A DNA stretch of 64,000 nt from Liolophura sinensis. Lineage: Eukaryota > Mollusca > Polyplacophora > Chitonida > Chitonidae. This document shows positions 59,201 to 64,000 of this stretch, one piece after another (position 1 is the stretch's first letter; the number at the start of each line of letters is the position of its first letter). The position numbers were made by a program, and so were the translations under genes. The notes beneath the pieces were generated by a model. That model saw nothing but the letters and a program-made list of their open reading frames with translations. It ran no database searches and was not told the origin of the DNA. The stretch lies in NCBI RefSeq assembly GCF_032854445.1, contig NC_088301.1, forward strand, positions 14,754,281-14,818,280. Direction: 5' to 3'.

Positions 59201-61313
59201 ATTGACTAGATTAGTGACCGACTCCTCAATGCCATTAATGACACACGTTAACATTTCAAATTCGAGTTTAGATATGAAATTTGAGCGGTAGAAGTTAACA
59301 TTTTGGTTACCTCATAAATGTTGCCCTAAGATAAATGCCTCCAAATTTTAACTTTCCATATCAAAAAGTAACCACTGTGAAGAGGTTTTAAATTTTGACT
59401 TTAGTCTGAAATGGCATTGTGCAATCGGCCCAGATGGCTTTTTCTCTGAACACTCCTCCGCATTCATCGGGAGTACAATTAAAATGATACTTTCTTGAAA
59501 GCAAGGTATTTGAAAAATAAGCAGTTAATGAGAGGAGTGTGAATTTCCAAAAGGAGCACGAAAACTTCTAGAAAATAAATTTTCCTTCATTAACAAACTT
59601 ATTGCATTGCCCAGGTTTGCATCGGAGTAATTGGGAGGAGTAAACCAGGGACGACAACCTAGCTTTATCTTTGGACATCAGAGATAACCTTTGGAGATTA
59701 CCTTGGTTGTATCGTGCTTCCATGTATCAATCTTTAGCAGTAAACTCATAATCCAATAACAGTTCTAAAAGAAGGACAAGTAGTTAAAACTACCAGACAA
59801 TTCAATGGCATAATTTAATCATACTACTTCAAGCTCTTATTAAGTGTTAAAAGTTCATTGAAAATGAACAGAGTAGGACAGAGTGAAAAAGGACGAAATG
59901 CTGATAGACAGACATGGCCGAAGTAAAACACCTACAATATAGTGGTCTTCTAAAATTTCCTGCAGTGTCAGGTGTTAGTGTGTAAACATCGTCCATACCT
60001 CCCAAGGTGAGTGTTTGGGCAAGCCAATGCCATATCCGTCATCCGCAAATGTACTGCCCACCACACGTAGCGTACAGTCGCCATCCAACCTTGCCTTGGC
60101 ATACTCCAACATGGGCAAGTCGTGGATGAAAATATCAAAATGCTCCTTCCTGCAATGAATACCTCAGAGTTATGATATTAACGAAGAAAATTGTTTAACA
60201 GAGAAATAACTTGCCTCCTTTTCAGGGTGAAGAAACTCATTTTTATATCGGCACATTTATATTATTGATATAAAGCGGAAGGCATCGCCTGTTTTACAGA
60301 AGTAGGTCTGTCTTTTAAGCCTTACTGAACAAATTTCAACGACCTGTTGATTAACGGACTGGTGTTTAACGCCGTCCTGAAGAATTTTTCACTTATATGA
60401 AGAAGGTAAGATGAAGGTAAGATTTGTTGAATTTTGGCAAAGTGCATACTGATGAACTTTTCCACGTGTGACACGTTTCATACTGGTGGCAGGTAAGTTG
60501 TGTTCAGAGAACGCCATGTAAGGCTACACGGAAGAAGAGCGCCGACAATTGAAAACAATGAAATTGGGGAAATGCGGAAAGTCCCCAGGCCGGAATGATA
60601 TTGAGCTCACTTATTGTATGACCTAGTGATGAAAGGTGCAAGAGTTACCATAATAATCTACACTGCTATTTATTTGTTTATTTATTTATTTGGTTGGTGT
60701 TTTAGGCCGTACTCAAGAATATTTCACTTATACGTCGGCGGTCGGCATTATGTTGGGAAGAAACGGGACAGAGCCTGGGGGAATCGCACGACCAAGCCAT
60801 ATATATATAAGGTGCCATATATACCTTACAAATGGACAAATGAAATAAAATACTGTACAAATGCAGTGTGCAGGTGCCCGCAGTAGGTTTACATGTAACT
60901 GTGCATCACGTTATATATATCTGACAGGCATTTGCACTTTTACAGCACTGGCAGCGAAAGAAAATAACATCACACGCTGTTGTACTATTATAACACCTTG
61001 TCTACGTAACAAAGCAATTGCGTTAAAATATAAAAAGAGGCCCGTTATCTACTTGAAGATGGACTTTAGCCCAGACTACCAGCAAATGTTACTGTAAAAG
61101 TACAAACTAGTAACTAAAGTGTGTTGAGCATATAAATACACACGGATCGCCGGAAGTACATGTACCTACTGATACTCACTTCATCTCACTGATCATGCCC
61201 TGGGCAGTTCTCACACTTGTTTTATTTAGCCTTGAAGCAAGATCAGGGTACATCTTTTCAATGTAATTCGCAACACTTGCTTCCCCAATAACAGCAACTC
61301 TCTTAGTGGCTAA
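55396..61313 (-). CDS. Grin3: NMDA-type ionotropic glutamate receptor, GluN3-like, 3' half
   Basis: Six exons on the minus strand: 61313-61180, 60149-59999, 59087-58797, 58477-58358, 57410-57331, 56257-55396. All are in phase and give 545 residues to a stop. Residues 1-95 are ligand-binding lobe S2, with the ligand-contacting Asp in FDIFIHDLPMLEY and the GluN3-like segment GYGIGLPKHSPW. The cysteines in DGDC and ELVC match the conserved S2 disulphide. M4 is near residues 145-165 (VGLFLMLIVAIGVSVILLLL). The long tail has an acidic patch and a short coiled coil near the C-terminus, as in vertebrate GluN3. Family knowledge: GluN3 subunits bind glycine and form cation channels of low Ca2+ permeability with GluN1. 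The amino-terminal domain, S1 and M1-M3 are not in the window. Confidence 0.88.
56258..57330 (-). other. GRIN3-like intron before terminal exon
   Basis: 1.1 kb of AT-rich sequence. An open frame at 56410-56691 lacks splice support. Nothing else seen. Confidence 0.6.
57331..57410 (-). CDS. Grin3: GRIN3-like exon: small tail exon
   Basis: Acceptor GTGAACAG|GTTGTG and donor TAACACG|GTAAGT; 26 codons plus 2 nt. It encodes VVANQGRTFPSSLTTNQLSI then LATSLT. The phases on both sides match (the next exon supplies G to complete Arg). Confidence 0.75.
57474..57624 (+). mobile_element. SINE family A, 3' half, left partner of inverted pair
   Basis: CCAACAACCTGCGGATGGTC, CATAATGCTGGCCGCCGTCG, ATTCTTGAGTACGTCG, tail CAAATAAATAAATAAATG. 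Confidence 0.9.
57625..57776 (-). mobile_element. SINE family A, 3' half, right partner of inverted pair
   Basis: TTATTTATTTATTTCATTGG, GTTCTAGGCCGTATTCAAAA and CATATACGACGTCGGCCGGC. Joined tail to tail with the preceding copy, so the two can pair over about 140 bp. Confidence 0.88.
58020..58279 (-). mobile_element. SINE family A, full length
   Basis: Double A-rich tail (TTTATTTATTTATTCATTAT then TTATTTATTTGATTGGTG), body GGCGGCCAGCATAATGGTGG, head GTGCTAGCCCGATCGGCCAC. Third SINE within a 947-bp intron. Confidence 0.88.
58358..58477 (-). CDS. Grin3: GRIN3-like exon: proximal cytoplasmic tail
   Basis: Acceptor AATTACAG|AGGGTT and donor CGCAAG|GTATGT; exactly 40 codons in phase 0. It encodes RVFRSTTCDEIVSPSHGAKE, then ILAQVKNKQFIDLFLKEQRK, a basic amphipathic stretch just inside the membrane. 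Confidence 0.8.
58797..59087 (-). CDS. Grin3: GRIN3-like exon: end of S2 and M4
   Basis: The acceptor is probably TACGTAAAG|GCACTG and the donor TCAG|GTGCGA; 97 codons in phase 0. It encodes LMSDLILSYGTSGFLERLEK, the disulphide Cys in SELVCTSNG, the M4 helix and the juxtamembrane stretch EHFFYRRCLPSLRAK, which parallels the GluN3 post-M4 sequence. The acceptor has a weak pyrimidine tract, so the exact start carries some uncertainty. Confidence 0.87.
59088..59998 (-). other. GRIN3-like intron between S2 and M4 exons
   Basis: 0.9 kb with no recognisable repeat or open frame of note. Confidence 0.6.
59999..60149 (-). CDS. Grin3: GRIN3-like exon: S2 core with ligand-binding Asp
   Basis: Acceptor ATTGCAG|GAAGG and donor TGGGAG|GTATGG; starts with 1 nt, ends in phase 0. 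FDIFIHDLPMLEYAKARLDG carries the conserved Asp that contacts the amino-acid ligand in NMDA receptor subunits. DDGYGIGLPKHSPWE is closest to the GluN3 version of this motif. Confidence 0.9.
60352..60410 (-). mobile_element. SINE family A scrap
   Basis: GACTGGTGTTTAACGCCGTC followed by CTGAAGAATTTTTCACTTAT, the tail-side block only. Confidence 0.55.
60668..60795 (-). mobile_element. SINE family A, 3' half
   Basis: TATTTATTTATTTGGTTGGT, GTACTCAAGAATATTTCACT and GTCGGCGGTCGGCATTATGT, ending ATCGCACGACCA. Confidence 0.85.
61180..61313 (-). CDS. Grin3: GRIN3-like exon: start of S2 lobe
   Basis: Acceptor CTTACAG|TTA and donor GATGAA|GTGAGT; 44 codons plus 2 nt. It encodes LATKRVAVIGEASVANYIEK, then MYPDLASRLNKTSVRTAQG. 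This corresponds to the iGluR segment in which a Gly-Thr-Val type strand is followed by the 'S...Y....P' helix. It is the most 5' exon visible here. Confidence 0.85.
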
Positions 61314-62082
61314 CTGTAAGAAAATAAAGTAATCTGCGTGCAGTGTAAAAAGCCAAACGTTGGAGCATTCAGTGCATTAAATATAAATATGTGCGTGTTC
61401 TATTTTTGTATGACTTAATCTTTGTGGAAGAAAAAACGTTGATTGTATATCTATCTCAAGGTTGGATCAACAACAACAGCAGTAAAAAAATAACATTCGA
61501 TAATGTGCTTTAGTATAAATCTGTTCTAGTTTTAATATACATGTGTTTTGTTTTAAATAAAAAAATTAAAACATGCCTTTATCTAATCAACAATGAGTGT
61601 CTGTGTCTGTCCCGGGAGATTATCGAAATAAGAAAAGAGCGACATTGCTTAGTTTGCCACGTTTAAGAAATCACCACATGGGAAGCTATATCCTGTTCAC
61701 CCATACATGAATTCTGGCCTACATGTAGCGGCTCCTGTGGTGTCACTTTTAGTTGGGTACAATAATTTAATTTTCACCGAAGTTTTGTTTTCGACTGACC
61801 GAATCATACAATACACATTACCAAAGGATATGAACTGAAACTAGGGCACCGTCCCTATTCCATATACAACTACCCTGCTTTTTTTGTTAGATCCTATAAA
61901 GTAACGCGTGTGTGTGGTGTTGCCAGGTGACGGAAATTGATAATGTGTTTAAAGGTGATACTGTCCTATAATTGCACGCCGAAGCTGCGGTATTGCTTTG
62001 AGTTTGCTTTGAAAGGTTAATAAACTGTTAGGATTTATCGCTAGGACATCCATGAACGCATGGTCTGTATTTAACGGAAAAG

Positions 62083-62242
62083 TCAACAGTAAAGACCATT
62101 TGTAAATATGCAACAATAAAGCATACCTTATTATTTTTGTAATGTTGCATGTTTTGTATAACCGATATATCGCAGTTCAAAGTAAGCAAAATTGTGCACA
62201 TTTAGAATATCATAAGTGCCGCCATGTTTTCAATTTCAATGG
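62083..62242. repeat. Dispersed repeat C, copy 2
   Basis: Homologous in block order to 54105-54282 with about 70 percent apparent identity by eye. Neither copy has coding capacity. Confidence 0.6.
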
Positions 62243-62285
62243 ACCATGTACAACTTCTTTCTATGATCCACGCACCTGTTACCGC

Positions 62286-62293
62286 TGACGTCA
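62286..62293. promoter_or_regulatory. Perfect CRE palindrome TGACGTCA
   Basis: TGACGTCA with a related TGACGTAA at 62340-62347. CRE sites bind CREB/ATF factors in general; use here, inside an intron, is only a possibility. Confidence 0.3.
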
Positions 62294-63606
62294 CGAGGGC
62301 ACTGCTCTGCGTTTTAACCATATGGACGTTGGGTACGGATGACGTAATATGGTATTTCCGGTTTCTCTAACATTGCCAATAGTATGAATTCTAGACTAAA
62401 AGTTGATTTATAGAGTGTTTAATGTAGCGGGGATGGATGGATTGGGTGGGGTTGAGGAGTGGGTGGAAGTGAGAGTTTTTTTTGTGTGGGCCGGAGTTTT
62501 GGGGTGGTGAGGTGTTGTTCCGTCGATCACCTCCGTGGCAGTCATGTTAAAGAATGTCATGCTCCCGAAATGATTCTCTTTCTCTTTTAATGTTATTGTA
62601 GGTTAAATGTGATGACAACACACCATTTTGAATAGCGATGGAGGGCCCCTATTGACTTCTAAAGGAATCATCGTAAATATTCGGAAAACAGTCGATTACT
62701 AACCTCCCCGGCCTATCCTGTTATTCCTCACAAAGCTTAGCATCGCAGGTCACCTGACTATTAAAATCCAGGGCTATCAACCATCCTAAAGGTAAATATC
62801 CATCCATATTTCAGCATTCTCAACCTGTCTGTTGATTCCAAGTTCACAAAATGACAGCTGTCCCGGGCCTGGCGATTGCAAATCAAGGTCATGTGTGCCC
62901 CATGTAATGGACGTCCGTCTTTGTGAAGTTCAAGCGAGCGGAGAAGTTGAACTTGCTTAAATATAGATGGGTATTTACCTTTGGGGTGATCGACAACTCA
63001 GGATTTTAAGTCGATCAGATGCCCTGGGACGCCAAGCATGGTAAAGGTGTATCTGGATAGAGCCGGAGAGGCTAATAATCGATTTTCTTTAGAAGTTAAT
63101 GGGAGCAATCCATGACTATGCCTAACACCGCGAAGCGTAGCCATCCAGGACTATAAAATACCAAAAATTAGTCAAAAGTTGTATCACTAAACTATTTAAA
63201 ATGTGCATAAGAATTGTATGTCAAAGGCTGGAAGTTTGCAAAGAAGCCCAACTAAATGGCAACAATTGAAGTGGACACACAAAAACGATGTTTTAATTAT
63301 CCTCTCTCAAACTACTTTGGCGAGGAGATTATCAAAACAATAGATGCAACAGCCGTACAAAAATTATTATGAATAGGCCTACAGTCAGTGAATAACACTG
63401 TGTATGTATGCCTACATGATACATTGTATAGTACAGTGGCGTCGGAAGGAAATGAAAAGTGATGCAGAGGGTGAGGAACAACTATCACAGCACATTAGAC
63501 AAGGGTCCATGGGCCGCCTAGGGACCGAAAGCCACGCGACCCTACATTGCCGCAGATGAGATCTGCAATCTTCATTTTGGAGCATCGATAGTTAAGGAAT
63601 GTAACT

Positions 63607-63924
63607 TGAGCAACACCAAGTGTTGTGAGAGTTACGGAGAGAAACTGCTTCAATGTACAATGCGTCGAATAGACTGTAAGAAACATTTACCGCATCTTCA
63701 CACGCACAATAAATCTTCCCTAGCGTGAATCGATGTCAACCGAGTGTCTGAAAATGTATATATTTTGTGAATTTTGCTGTTGTCATGGATCATTTTTGAT
63801 TCGGTTAACACTTATTTACGCTAGGGAAGTTTTAATGCGCGTGTGAAGGTGTGGTAAATGTTCTTTACCGTCGATCGGACAAAAGCAGTTTCTCTCCGTA
63901 ACTTTCACGACGTTTGATGTTACT
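63607..63924. mobile_element. Foldback element: two arms of about 130-145 bp, loop about 34 bp
   Basis: The left arm 63607-63756 and right arm 63791-63924 are inverted copies. Matching blocks include GTTACGGAGAGAAACTGCTT/AAGCAGTTTCTCTCCGTAAC, AACATTTACC/GGTAAATGTT and CTTCCCTAGCG/CGCTAGGGAAG. No open reading frame is shared. It is typical of a long-TIR MITE or foldback transposon relic. Confidence 0.75.
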
Positions 63925-64000
63925 CGATTTAAGAGTCACGCAGTTCCGCAACTAGGACACCGATTGGTGGGGTCTGAAGATTACAGAGCCGTTAAAGGGA

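Larger units (their letters stand above)
61314..64000 (-). other. Intron of GRIN3-like gene upstream of the S2 exon
   Basis: No further GRIN3 exon is visible up to the window edge, so the M1-M3 coding exon lies beyond it. Contents: dispersed repeat C copy 2, a cAMP-response-element palindrome and a foldback element. Confidence 0.6.

Overview
The window is eukaryotic (AT-rich, intron-rich) and most likely molluscan. There are no operons; two split genes lie on the minus strand. At least 27 copies of a tRNA-headed SINE with an AAATAAATAAAT-type tail are present, together with a second tRNA-derived SINE family. The first SINE matches the pattern I associate with Meta-type SINEs of bivalves and gastropods. 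The taxon is an inference; the sequence alone does not fix class or species.

Gene 1 (minus strand, start codon at 44789, reading down to at least 9938) is a 17-exon gene that I assembled by hand from splice signals. Every junction keeps the reading frame, giving about 746 codons before the unresolved 3' end. It encodes a signal-peptide protein with several thioredoxin-fold modules: an N-terminal b-like module, a thioredoxin module without a CxxC, one canonical module (CGSC plus cis-proline GFP), and a C-terminal b'-like module. The layout is that of ER-lumen multi-thioredoxin proteins such as TXNDC16/ERp90. A possible last coding exon lies near 5427-5650, but I could not connect it with certainty.

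Gene 2 (minus strand, 61313 down to 55396) is the 3' half of an NMDA-type ionotropic glutamate receptor of the GluN3 (GRIN3) type. Six exons, all in phase, encode ligand-binding lobe S2, transmembrane helix M4 and a 350-residue cytoplasmic tail. The 5' exons (amino-terminal domain, S1, M1-M3) must lie beyond position 64000.

Between the genes (44790-55395) I see SINE copies, simple repeats and a short coding-like patch near 48.3-49.0 kb with Ig-like motifs. The introns carry most of the unusual structure: a 2.5-kb array of 119-bp units copied from exon 14 of gene 1 together with its 5' splice site; a 39-bp minisatellite open on both strands next to exon 8; inverted SINE pairs; a MITE with perfect 22-bp ends; a miRNA-like hairpin; several degenerate satellites; and, upstream of the visible GRIN3 exons, a 0.3-kb foldback element.

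The two genes have no evident joint function. They are simply neighbours on one strand.
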